A stretch of 33,844 nt of DNA, from positions 1 to 33,844 of the IMG/VR virus record IMGVR_UViG_3300002514_000121. One strand, 5' to 3'. This stretch comes from a virus. Positions 8,780-16,729 of the stretch are shown piece by piece. The first letter of the stretch is position 1. Each line of letters opens with the position of its first letter. The notes beneath the pieces are model-generated. The model was not told where the DNA came from and did not search any database. It was given only the letters and a program-made list of their open reading frames with translations. Both the position numbers and the translations under genes were made by a program.

Positions 8780-10645
8780 ATGCCAATGTCATATCCATCC
8801 CCTGCTGCTGTCTTTGTTGATATTGGTGAGGTAACCACATTTGATGCTGATTTTCACTATAATTTTTTCACGACTGATGAGCAGACCAATGATAGTGGTG
8901 AGGTACCTGATTTTTTGAGGCTTAAGAAGTCAGAGTCAATTGATGCTCGATACATCGATAACGTCAGTCGCGTCACTCCGCGATTTATTAGACTGACTTT
9001 CAAGCCGGTAAAATCCAATGAGTATTCTAAGCCACCTAATGAGTTCTTGCACCAGGACAGTCTAAGTTCCTTTTCCCGAAATTTTTCTATTAAAAAATAT
9101 TACAGTAGCATGATGTTTGAGGGAGATTTTACGGCAAATGATTACATCAACGTAGAGTTTTATGACAGTCAGATTGACAATAAGCTGTTCACGGCCGTAT
9201 CAGGCTCAGTCACAAGAATTGCTAATGTTCAAAATAGAAGAAGAAAGAAGCAGATTCGAGCCGAAATAAGCACGCTCAAAAAGCGGGCATCATCGGCAGT
9301 CGGATCGCTATTGGATGGTGCGCGTTCTCTTAATGATGTGACCCCAGATGATATTAATTCCGAGTTTATTGTCAAGTCGCTAGTTAGGTTAGATAAACTA
9401 GGTGCCAGTATCGTTGATGAGGAGAAGCAAAAGCTCCGCCGTCGAAGAAAATTTGACAGGATTAAGAATATTAAGATGAATGCCCGTGTTAACAGTGCTG
9501 TCATGGGGGATGTGGTAAGGGGCATCGTTAACTCTCCAATAGGCCTACTAGCAGATGATTTTGCTCCTCACCTTAAAACCGCCGAGAGTCTCCAGGCCCG
9601 CGCTATTGCTGGTCGCGATGGTGGTGCCCTGAGACTTTCTGATTATGAGTCAGCGGCAACGCCTATTATGGAGACAGAACTGGAGACAGACGACTTTAAT
9701 GGGCGATTTGAGCTGGTAGGATATGCTATTGAGAAGTTTGAGGTGACAGAGGCTGGTCAATTACACCAGATGGAAACTATTTTTGTTAACGATATTTCCG
9801 TGGGCTCGGTGCTGGACACAAAGGTTGCCTACGGCTCCAGGTATTTTTACTCCATTCGGACGGTGTCACTGGTCACGCTTGCATCAACTGCAGATGACTC
9901 AGAAGAGATTACCGCCTCCACTTTCATGGTGGCTTCGTCGCCTCGGACAGCAGTCACTAACTGTATTGAGGAGGTTCCGCCGCCCCCACCGGTTGACTTT
10001 AACGTGATATACGATTATCAGAACCGCCTACCTCGCTTATTTTGGAATTTTCCCGTAAACACACAACAGGATATAAAACAGTTTCAAATATTTAGAAGGA
10101 AGACCGTTAAAGATCCATTTATGCTATTGAGGGTTTATAATTTTGACGACAGTGAAATTATTACTCCCCCCGCGGAGGACATATTTGAATTTTTGGTCGA
10201 CGAGATGAAGTCTCCTAAGACTTTTTATGATGATTCGGAGTTCACGAAGGAGAGCAAGTTTATCTACGCTGTCTGCTGTATAGACGCTCACGGATACACC
10301 TCAAATTTATCTGCACAGTTTGAGATTTCGTTCGATACTTATAAAAACAGGCTCAATAAAAGGCTTATTTCTAGGTCAGGAGCCCCAAAAGCATATCCTA
10401 ACTTATACTTATTGGAAGACACGTTTGTTGACGTTATTAAAGATTCGGGTCACGATAGGATGACTGTGTATTTCGATCCGGAATTTTTGGACGTCTTTAA
10501 CGATGATGGAGAAAACTTGGGACTACTTGCAACTGACAAGAGAGACGGCAGGTATAAGGTCCAGTTTATAAATACAGATTTACAGCAATCGCAAAATTTA
10601 GATATTATTATTAACGATCTGCGAATGTCTGAGGAGAACAATTAA
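8780..10645 (+). CDS. Virion protein with FN3-like C-terminal region, baseplate/tail candidate
   Basis: A 621-residue protein starting directly after the upstream TAA, with a strong GAGGAGG at 8764-8770 inside the previous gene. The central part (residues ~150-240) is helical and basic (RRRKKQIRAE, KLRRRRKFDR). Residues ~300-400 and ~405-515 each look like beta-sandwich repeats. The second starts with a poly-Pro linker (EEVPPPPPVDF) and has the FN3-type pattern 'PRLFWNFPV', 'IKQFQIFRRK' and 'KFIYAVCCIDAHGYTS'. The layout (helical basic core, then FN3-like C-terminus) parallels the 849-residue protein two genes upstream, which suggests related jobs in the same substructure. The next gene starts directly after this stop. 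Its exact place in the virion is not determinable here. Confidence 0.62.
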   Translation: MPMSYPSPAAVFVDIGEVTTFDADFHYNFFTTDEQTNDSGEVPDFLRLKKSESIDARYIDNVSRVTPRFIRLTFKPVKSNEYSKPPNEFLHQDSLSSFSRNFSIKKYYSSMMFEGDFTANDYINVEFYDSQIDNKLFTAVSGSVTRIANVQNRRRKKQIRAEISTLKKRASSAVGSLLDGARSLNDVTPDDINSEFIVKSLVRLDKLGASIVDEEKQKLRRRRKFDRIKNIKMNARVNSAVMGDVVRGIVNSPIGLLADDFAPHLKTAESLQARAIAGRDGGALRLSDYESAATPIMETELETDDFNGRFELVGYAIEKFEVTEAGQLHQMETIFVNDISVGSVLDTKVAYGSRYFYSIRTVSLVTLASTADDSEEITASTFMVASSPRTAVTNCIEEVPPPPPVDFNVIYDYQNRLPRLFWNFPVNTQQDIKQFQIFRRKTVKDPFMLLRVYNFDDSEIITPPAEDIFEFLVDEMKSPKTFYDDSEFTKESKFIYAVCCIDAHGYTSNLSAQFEISFDTYKNRLNKRLISRSGAPKAYPNLYLLEDTFVDVIKDSGHDRMTVYFDPEFLDVFNDDGENLGLLATDKRDGRYKVQFINTDLQQSQNLDIIINDLRMSEENN

Positions 10646-11353
10646 ATGGGGTGGTTGCAGGGAGATACTAATAACATTATCGTGGACGCCGTTTTGACCG
10701 ATCTCGGTCGACAGTTCCTTTCTAGGAATGATGGCTCTTTTTCTATCGTTAAGTTTGCGCTTGGCGATGATGAGGTGGACTACCTCACAATCCAGAAGTA
10801 CGGCCGGACGGTCGGAAAGGAAAAGATTGAGAAGAACACGCCCGTCCTCGAGGCACAGACAAACGGTAACCTGGGGCAGAAGTTTAGACTGGTAAGTCTC
10901 TCTAATCCAAACCTGCTTAGGCTGCCAACACTGGAGCTTACAGGACCAAGCCTCACTAGTAATGTGCTGTCGCTGGGTCGTAACACGTCCAAGTCGTCCA
11001 CGCTGACCCTGACCCAGACCATACAGAACGAGGAGTCGATTGACGTCGAGCTTCGAGACCAGGCGTTTATCGTGGAGCTCAGCAACCTGTTCCTACAGGT
11101 GGAAGGTAACACTCCCGATACGGTGGATGCCAGCCAGCGTGCCACCTATCTCCTCACTAGGGACGCCGGCGAGACAGATGCCGGAGGCTCTATCCTGACA
11201 TTTACAACACAGGTCAAGGCGATTACCAACGCACAGTTCACAACATTTGGGACAACACAGGACAAGAATATAATCCGGACATTTGTCAAGATTACAGGCA
11301 TCCAAAGCGGTGCTGTCAAGGAGTTCCAGGTTAACGTGAGCAAGGCTCTGTAG
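10646..11353 (+). CDS. Virion structural protein sharing an N-terminal module with the 1166-2101 product
   Basis: A 235-residue protein. The ATG follows the upstream TAA directly, with GAGGAG at 10631-10636 as ribosome-binding site. The N-terminus (NNIIVDAVLTDLGRQFLSRN, then SIVKFALGDDEVDY) is of a type I recall from predicted structural proteins of large environmental phages, and it matches in pattern the start of the protein at 1166-2101. The middle (residues ~95-165) is Ser/Thr/Leu-rich and beta-like, and the C-terminus ends in short beta strands (VKITGIQSGAVKEFQVNVSK). There are no catalytic motifs, signal peptide or membrane segments. Codon choice is richer in C- and G-ending codons than in the neighbouring large genes, consistent with a highly expressed structural protein. 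A baseplate, tail-tube or connector role is plausible but unproven. Confidence 0.6.
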   Translation: MGWLQGDTNNIIVDAVLTDLGRQFLSRNDGSFSIVKFALGDDEVDYLTIQKYGRTVGKEKIEKNTPVLEAQTNGNLGQKFRLVSLSNPNLLRLPTLELTGPSLTSNVLSLGRNTSKSSTLTLTQTIQNEESIDVELRDQAFIVELSNLFLQVEGNTPDTVDASQRATYLLTRDAGETDAGGSILTFTTQVKAITNAQFTTFGTTQDKNIIRTFVKITGIQSGAVKEFQVNVSKAL

Positions 11354-11375
11354 CGATTAACCGGAGAGATATTAG

Positions 11376-12683
11376 ATGGCCACATTTAAAGAAATTAGCG
11401 CGAATGACATTAAGACTGCCAGGTCATTCCTAAACCAGCTCGTCGATGTTATTCAGGAGGATATCTCCGGTTCTAACACTCGTAGAAAGTATCAGGTCTT
11501 TGTCACCGGCGGTGTTGGTCCCGGAGTGACCTCATCACTCTACCAGACGGTCTACGACCAGAACTTCTCCCTCCAGACGGCCAATCCAATTATGGATATC
11601 AGTGTCGGCCTGTATGTCTCAGGTAATACAGTCCAGGTTATTAAGACAGGTGAGGACACGTCCGGCAAATTACTGTTTCCTTCCACATCGCTGATGATGC
11701 GCGAGAAGATTGACATCTATCGACAGTTCGCGCAGGTGCTGCTTGGCGATGCCGGAGCTCAGTTCGTGGCGCCGTTTAACTCTACAGACACCGGCACCGC
11801 CTCCTCAGACCTCAATGATTCAATTAATGAGGCAATGTTCCTGAATGTCAAGCGCCTCTTCTCCCGTGACCAGATCAAGCGTGAGACTTTCGCCATGAAG
11901 TTCTACCAGTCAGCATCCAAGGGTGATTCGTTCAACTGCGGATATCGTCTTGATAAGTCGGAGAATGGTAAAAATCTAACTGAGACTTCCTTATCCGGAT
12001 CTGTTATTTACACTGATGTCGGCTCTGCAGCTAATAAGTTGACGACTTATGGGGGCAATGTCTCCAACATTGTCGACTCTGCCAACACGGCAAGGACAGT
12101 CGGTTTGATGTTTAATGACTACGGTGCCGTTGTTTTAGACATGGCGAAAATAATATCCGGCTCACAGCATGTTTCTGGGATTATTAATGCGATGAACGCT
12201 AATGCACCCATCGCGGGAGTGTCTGCAGGTAAAACATTGATAGGAAATCCAGGCGGCACCCCAGCAACCGGTGAGACAGTATCCGGCTTATCAGGAAATC
12301 CAAATGCAAAATTCATTCCTGATTTTATGACATCGGGTTCCATAGATGATATCGTGGATCACATGGCATCATGTCGATTCCAGTCAGGAACACTGACGGC
12401 GATGACCTTCCAGAATATTACTAACATAAACTCTAGCCTGATATTCTGTCGGGCGACAGCTGACGAGTTTAACTACTCCAGCAATAACACATTTACCGAT
12501 ACGAACAATAGGATCGTGGTCATTGACGAGGGGCAAGAGGAGACGCAGCGGGCATTCTCCTTCGTGACGTCTGTCGGACTCTACGATGCCAACGATAACC
12601 TATTGGCGGTTGCAAAGCTTTCGAGGCCTGTCGAGAAGAACGATGAGAAGGATATTACGTTCCGAATTCGACTTGATTTCTAA
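11376..12683 (+). CDS. Abundant-type virion structural protein, unknown class
   Basis: A 435-residue protein with a good ribosome-binding site (GGAGAG, 11363-11368). The N-terminus (FKEISANDIKTARSFLNQLV) looks helical. Long Gly/Ser/Thr/Asn-rich beta regions follow, and the protein ends with a conserved-looking strand pair (SFVTSVGLYDANDNLLAVAK, then ITFRIRLDF). The same final '-[RK]LDF' tail is found at the end of the next gene product. No nucleotide-binding or hydrolase motif is visible. Codon use is biased like that of the capsid gene, suggesting high expression. A sheath-like or tail-surface role was considered, but I cannot match the sheath fold by eye. The next gene starts six bases after the stop. 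Confidence 0.6.
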   Translation: MATFKEISANDIKTARSFLNQLVDVIQEDISGSNTRRKYQVFVTGGVGPGVTSSLYQTVYDQNFSLQTANPIMDISVGLYVSGNTVQVIKTGEDTSGKLLFPSTSLMMREKIDIYRQFAQVLLGDAGAQFVAPFNSTDTGTASSDLNDSINEAMFLNVKRLFSRDQIKRETFAMKFYQSASKGDSFNCGYRLDKSENGKNLTETSLSGSVIYTDVGSAANKLTTYGGNVSNIVDSANTARTVGLMFNDYGAVVLDMAKIISGSQHVSGIINAMNANAPIAGVSAGKTLIGNPGGTPATGETVSGLSGNPNAKFIPDFMTSGSIDDIVDHMASCRFQSGTLTAMTFQNITNINSSLIFCRATADEFNYSSNNTFTDTNNRIVVIDEGQEETQRAFSFVTSVGLYDANDNLLAVAKLSRPVEKNDEKDITFRIRLDF

Positions 12684-12689
12684 AATGTC

Positions 12690-15146
12690 ATGGCTATATT
12701 TAAGGTCTTCAAGCATGATAGCGAGCAGTTTACACTAGAGACGAATCCGACACGGACATTCTCCTCTAGCTCTGCTGGGGCTACAGGCTCAGTCTACGTC
12801 TTCCCTCGCCGGTCTCCGGCTGAGCGGGAAACGTCCCGACTTTCTCCTTTTAATGCTAACGACTTCGAGGAGAATAGCCTCGATGCCATGTTGCAGAATG
12901 CCGTTAGTGGCGCCCGAGCAGGAACTGATATTTCTGCCCAGATGAGCCAGTACCTCGACACTGCAGGCTCTCAGTCGTTGTCCTCCAGAAAGTACAAGAC
13001 ACAGACAATATACAGGTTTGAGCCGTCATTCACGTTTACCGCCGACACCCTGAGGAAAAATGTCACCCGGCAGATTCTGTTCCCGTTTTATAGGGCACAG
13101 TACGACGACCTGCAGTACGCCTACACCAATTATCACTGCCTCAACTTCTTTACGGCATCCACAGTCCCTAGCGACTCTGCTCTCTTGTACCCCAATACAG
13201 CATCCTACAGCTCCGAGGCCACCTACGCAAGTGGAAACTACTCCCTGACCGGTGCTTTTACTTTCGACTTCTACATTAACCCAAAGTACACATGTGACAA
13301 GAACGAGACGGAGTTCAAGGCTGGAACTATTTTTCACCTTTCCTCGACATATGCAGTATCACTAGTCACAGGCTCCATGAAGCATCCCGACGGCCGGCCG
13401 AGCAGTTTCAGGATAATGCTACAGCTAAGTCACTCAGCGGACCAGCCACCGTCGACAGTGGACACCAGCGTCTTAAATAATGACAGGACCTATCCAGACG
13501 ACCTTATTTTCCTGTCTGACAATAACACTCTCCTGCAGAATAACTGGCATCACATTGGTATTAGGTGGGGAACCAATAGTATCAGTGAAGGATCTGGGTC
13601 ATTTTTTATTGATGGCGTTCGCCGCGGTAAGTTTAATGTGCCTTCTGCTAGTATTGCTCCTGCATCATTTGGGGGCATCCAGGGCGATCCTGATGCACTC
13701 ATCGTCGGTAACTACTATAATTCCCCTAATGTGGTCGGAAAGTTACAGGCGGGCTATTTTGCCTATCTTAATACATCGGCAGGATTTCCAGATCAGGGCC
13801 CATCATTTAGGGACGGCGTGTCTACACTGTTTACCGAGGCTGCGGCTGGATCTGCATACCAGTACGGTCCATCGGCATCGCTTGATCACCCGTTAAATGC
13901 AGAATTACACGAGCTAAAGATATATAATACGTTTAGGTCTGTGGCACAGATTAAGGCTTCGATGACAGCAGGCCCGACAAACTTAAGGGACCTTGTTTTT
14001 TATGCACCTCCATTCTTTACGCGGGAGTCGCCCACAAGGAGCGTCCAGGCAGGCTTCACGGGAAACGAGGGAGGTGTCCCGCAGACGCCTTTCTTTGGAA
14101 TTGATTCATCTACAGATGATCCGTTTAATGTCGCGCTTTCATTTGGAGTTGGAGGCCATGACATTAACGTGGAGAACTTTGGTCGTGACTTTGCCAACAA
14201 TGTCTATCCTAGGTGGCTGGGCCTTACAGGCTCTACTATCACAACCACCAGCGAACTGCTGACATGCAACCAGTTTCTTTTTGCCACTGGAACTGTCAGG
14301 AAGCGAAATCTAACCGTCCTACCTTGTGATAATGGACTATTCAAGCCTAACTTTGGCCTGCTGCTGACCGGCGCTTACACGTTACATCCTAAGCCTGGTC
14401 ATGTTATGGACAAATATGTTAATGACCTCGGGGTCCTAGACCTAAGTCTTATCACGCTGACCGAGCTGATCCCCACCTCGACTCTCCGGCCAGGTCTTAT
14501 TCCTGAGTCTGGATCTATTTTTGACAGTATCGTTGGGGCTGCACCTGATAACTTGGGAGTGGATCCCGGTGAGGTCCTGACAATATTCCAGCGAACGAGG
14601 GACAACTCCTCCAATGAGGTGGCATTTTTTGATATTAGTAACCTGTATTACGGAAATGCTATAAAGTCGGGCACGTTTTCGATTACAGATTCTTCCATGA
14701 CAGGCTCAGGTGGAAAAATCTCAATGAGGCTTCGGGACAATGGTCGCGGTGGCCTGTACCGAGCTGATTCGTTGACGCCACACGCACAGTGGAATAATGT
14801 CGGAAGCCTGTTGTATGATGAAGGCCTGGCTGTCATCAAGAGTCCTAATATTCCATTCTTTGGACGTGATCAGTTTTCAATAACACTTCGAGGTACTGAG
14901 AATATTCATACTCTTAAGTTCTCTGTGCTAGCACCACCAGGGCAGCTTAACTCGTCTTCTAACCCACAGTACACGCCGCTGTCAGCATCACTGAACGCAA
15001 ATGATGCAAATTCTGAATTTGTCTATATTGATGGAATTAATTTCCATGATGAAAACTTAAATGTTATTATGAAAACCAAGTTTGCCCAGCCAATACTTAA
15101 GCGGTTTGGCGATAAGATTTTATTCAAGTCGAAATTAGATTTTTAA
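12690..15146 (+). CDS. LamG/concanavalin-A-like domain virion protein
   Basis: An 818-residue protein. Residues ~180-430 fit a laminin-G / concanavalin-A-like jelly roll: 'YSLTGAFTFDFYINPKY', then 'AGTIFHLSS', then 'NNWHHIGIRWG', then 'GSFFIDGVRRGKF', then 'ELHELKIYNTFRS'. This is the usual order of strands in LamG-type lectin domains, which bind carbohydrates or surface proteins. Residues 1-150 form a separate N-terminal module, possibly for virion attachment, and residues ~430-818 are beta-rich. The protein ends in 'DKILFKSKLDF', echoing the C-terminus of the upstream 435-residue protein. The ATG at 12690 has no clear SD; the ATG at 12685 is out of frame. Likely a tail- or capsid-surface adhesion protein. 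It is the last gene of the tail block; a nuclease gene follows after 29 bases. Confidence 0.7.
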   Translation: MAIFKVFKHDSEQFTLETNPTRTFSSSSAGATGSVYVFPRRSPAERETSRLSPFNANDFEENSLDAMLQNAVSGARAGTDISAQMSQYLDTAGSQSLSSRKYKTQTIYRFEPSFTFTADTLRKNVTRQILFPFYRAQYDDLQYAYTNYHCLNFFTASTVPSDSALLYPNTASYSSEATYASGNYSLTGAFTFDFYINPKYTCDKNETEFKAGTIFHLSSTYAVSLVTGSMKHPDGRPSSFRIMLQLSHSADQPPSTVDTSVLNNDRTYPDDLIFLSDNNTLLQNNWHHIGIRWGTNSISEGSGSFFIDGVRRGKFNVPSASIAPASFGGIQGDPDALIVGNYYNSPNVVGKLQAGYFAYLNTSAGFPDQGPSFRDGVSTLFTEAAAGSAYQYGPSASLDHPLNAELHELKIYNTFRSVAQIKASMTAGPTNLRDLVFYAPPFFTRESPTRSVQAGFTGNEGGVPQTPFFGIDSSTDDPFNVALSFGVGGHDINVENFGRDFANNVYPRWLGLTGSTITTTSELLTCNQFLFATGTVRKRNLTVLPCDNGLFKPNFGLLLTGAYTLHPKPGHVMDKYVNDLGVLDLSLITLTELIPTSTLRPGLIPESGSIFDSIVGAAPDNLGVDPGEVLTIFQRTRDNSSNEVAFFDISNLYYGNAIKSGTFSITDSSMTGSGGKISMRLRDNGRGGLYRADSLTPHAQWNNVGSLLYDEGLAVIKSPNIPFFGRDQFSITLRGTENIHTLKFSVLAPPGQLNSSSNPQYTPLSASLNANDANSEFVYIDGINFHDENLNVIMKTKFAQPILKRFGDKILFKSKLDF

Positions 15147-15162
15147 TTGATCGCTGGTTAAT

Positions 15163-15171
15163 AGTATTATA
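15163..15171 (+). promoter_or_regulatory. AGTATTATA box upstream of the resolvase start
   Basis: An AGTATTATA box begins 13 bases before the ATG at 15176, where no Shine-Dalgarno sequence can be seen. Similar boxes precede the next two starts (15747 and 16714). It could be a promoter element giving a leaderless or short-leader transcript, or an A/U-rich translation-initiation signal. The sequence alone does not decide. Confidence 0.35.
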
Positions 15172-15175
15172 GTCT

Positions 15176-15748
15176 ATGCACTTAGGCCTCGATATTAGCA
15201 CTTCCTGCACTGGAGCGTGCCTTATGGATAATAATGGAAGCATTATTGATATAGATTACATCGACCTTAAAAAATTATCTACCCTGTGGGAAAAGGCAGA
15301 TGCCGTTGCCTCAGCCGTGAATGACCTTGTGGCTGGCAACGGGGGCCACGTGGATGCTGTTTTTGTGGAGGAAAACTTACAGGTCTTTCGTCGAGGACTC
15401 TCATCTGCTAGGACACTGATGACATTAGCTAAATTTAATGGAATTATTTGTTATGTGATGCGTCAAAATTTTAATGTTGATCCGGTTAGTATTAACGTTA
15501 ATGAGGCCAGAAAATCAGTTGGCCTTAAGATCATTTCTAAAAAGAACGGCGGTGCGCCCACTAAGGAGCAGGTGATCCAGTGGACGACTGCTGAACTCAG
15601 TGGGACAAAATTTAGCTGGCCAACAAAAACATTAAAGTCAGGTCCTAGGCAGGGCCAGACTATCCTACTACCAGAGTGTGCCGACATGGCAGATGCCTAT
15701 GTAGTGTGCCGGGCAGCCTTGGTCTTGTACACAGGACATGGTGTGTAG
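15176..15748 (+). CDS. RuvC-like Holliday-junction resolvase / RNase H-fold nuclease
   Basis: A 190-residue protein with the acidic triad layout of the RuvC family. D6 lies in the first strand (LGLDISTSCTGA), E65/E66 end a later strand (VFVEEN), and D170 and D173 lie in the C-terminal helix (ECADMADAYVVC). Family members cleave branched DNA, such as Holliday junctions, using two metal ions. In phages this clears recombination intermediates before packaging. The length is close to bacterial RuvC (about 170-190 residues). The gene opens the replication/recombination block, 29 bases after the LamG gene. The start has no SD, but no better in-frame start exists nearby. It could equally be a debranching nuclease equivalent in role to T4 endonuclease VII, which has an unrelated fold. 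Confidence 0.82.
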   Translation: MHLGLDISTSCTGACLMDNNGSIIDIDYIDLKKLSTLWEKADAVASAVNDLVAGNGGHVDAVFVEENLQVFRRGLSSARTLMTLAKFNGIICYVMRQNFNVDPVSINVNEARKSVGLKIISKKNGGAPTKEQVIQWTTAELSGTKFSWPTKTLKSGPRQGQTILLPECADMADAYVVCRAALVLYTGHGV

Positions 15749-15755
15749 TATTATA
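15747..15755 (+). promoter_or_regulatory. AGTATTATA box upstream of the primase start
   Basis: An exact copy of the AGTATTATA box at 15163, here overlapping the TAG stop of the resolvase gene and starting 16 bases before the primase ATG at 15763. No SD is present. See the matching entries at 15163 and 16714. Confidence 0.35.
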
Positions 15756-15762
15756 TGTTATA

Positions 15763-16725
15763 ATGAAGTCTATCACTGAAAAATTAAATTTTATTAGGTC
15801 GATTTTTGGTGAATATTCTCTTTCACGTGGAGGGACCGACGCAGCGGTCAGGTGTCCCAGCTGTAAAGCAGCCCCAGGAAAGAGAAAGCTGTCCATTAGG
15901 CTGGACAATGACTTTTATCACTGCTGGGTGTGCGGTATTAAAGGCAGGAATTTAGCGAGTCTTCTTAGGAAATTTGCTCGACCTGAAACTGTGACAGCTT
16001 ATGAGAGGGATTTTTTAGGAGTTGAATCGACAGGCACCTCCAGTGACGAGGTGGAAAAGATTTTTCTTCCAAAAGATTTTATGCTGATAATGAATGCCGT
16101 TGAGAAAACTGACGATCCAGATTTTATTGCATGCTTAAACTATCTAAAAAGAAGAGGTCTATCGGAGAGAGACATTTGGTTTTTTAAGGTCGGGGTTTCG
16201 AATCAGATGAATTACCGTCGACGTGTTATAATTCCCTCTTTCGATGCAGATGGTAATTTAAACTTTTTAGTGTCGCGTTCTGTGGATGATCACGTTATTC
16301 CAAAATATTTAAACTGTAATGTTGATAGGAACTCTATCATCTTTAATGAACTTAATGTAGACTGGAGAAAGCCGATTATTATTGTTGAGGGCCCATTTGA
16401 TATGATAAAGGCAGGCCATAATGCCGTGCCATTATTAGGCAGTGGATTAGCTTACGAGTCACGACTGTTTAAAGCCATAGCTAAAAAACAGCCCACAGTT
16501 TATCTTGCGCTCGATAAGGATGCTTCTAGGAAGTCTCAAATTATTGCTAAGAATATTGCAGCGTTTGGATGCCCAGTATTTAAGGTATCCATTGGTGACT
16601 ATAACGATGTGGGAGAGATGACACACGCTGAATTTACCGCCCGACTCCAGGATGCTATTCCATGGAGCGGATGGTCGCAGGTGTCGGAGAAGATAAGCTC
16701 CGTCACCAGCAACAGTATATTGTAA
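15763..16725 (+). CDS. DNA primase (zinc finger + Toprim)
   Basis: Start chosen at the ATG at 15763, giving 320 residues. The frame runs 29 codons further upstream but would overlap the resolvase gene and encodes nothing primase-like there. A zinc-binding module uses C31-x2-C34 and C54-x2-C57 (CPSCK and YHCWVCG), matching the CHC2-type finger of DnaG-like primases, with Cys at the position usually held by His. A Toprim domain follows: E209 in 'IIIVEGPFDMIKAG', and D251 and D253 in 'YLALDKDA', the acidic residues that bind catalytic metal. It makes RNA primers at the replication fork. It corresponds in role to T4 gp61; it is shorter than bacterial DnaG and has no helicase domain attached. The next gene follows after four bases. 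Confidence 0.85.
   Translation: MKSITEKLNFIRSIFGEYSLSRGGTDAAVRCPSCKAAPGKRKLSIRLDNDFYHCWVCGIKGRNLASLLRKFARPETVTAYERDFLGVESTGTSSDEVEKIFLPKDFMLIMNAVEKTDDPDFIACLNYLKRRGLSERDIWFFKVGVSNQMNYRRRVIIPSFDADGNLNFLVSRSVDDHVIPKYLNCNVDRNSIIFNELNVDWRKPIIIVEGPFDMIKAGHNAVPLLGSGLAYESRLFKAIAKKQPTVYLALDKDASRKSQIIAKNIAAFGCPVFKVSIGDYNDVGEMTHAEFTARLQDAIPWSGWSQVSEKISSVTSNSIL
16714..16724 (+). promoter_or_regulatory. AGTATATTGTA box upstream of the SbcD-SbcC fusion start
   Basis: A variant of the AGTATTATA box, covering the last codons and stop of the primase gene and starting 16 bases before the ATG at 16730. This start also lacks an SD sequence. Confidence 0.3.
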
Positions 16726-16729
16726 TTTT

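Noticed and set aside
11376-12683. Tail sheath assignment for the 435-residue protein
   Set aside because: The length and abundance-type codon use fit, but I cannot see the sheath C-terminal pattern, and the LDF tail shared with a LamG protein points elsewhere.
15676-15762. Upstream extension of the primase
   Set aside because: It overlaps the resolvase active-site end in another frame. The primase zinc finger begins well after the ATG at 15763.
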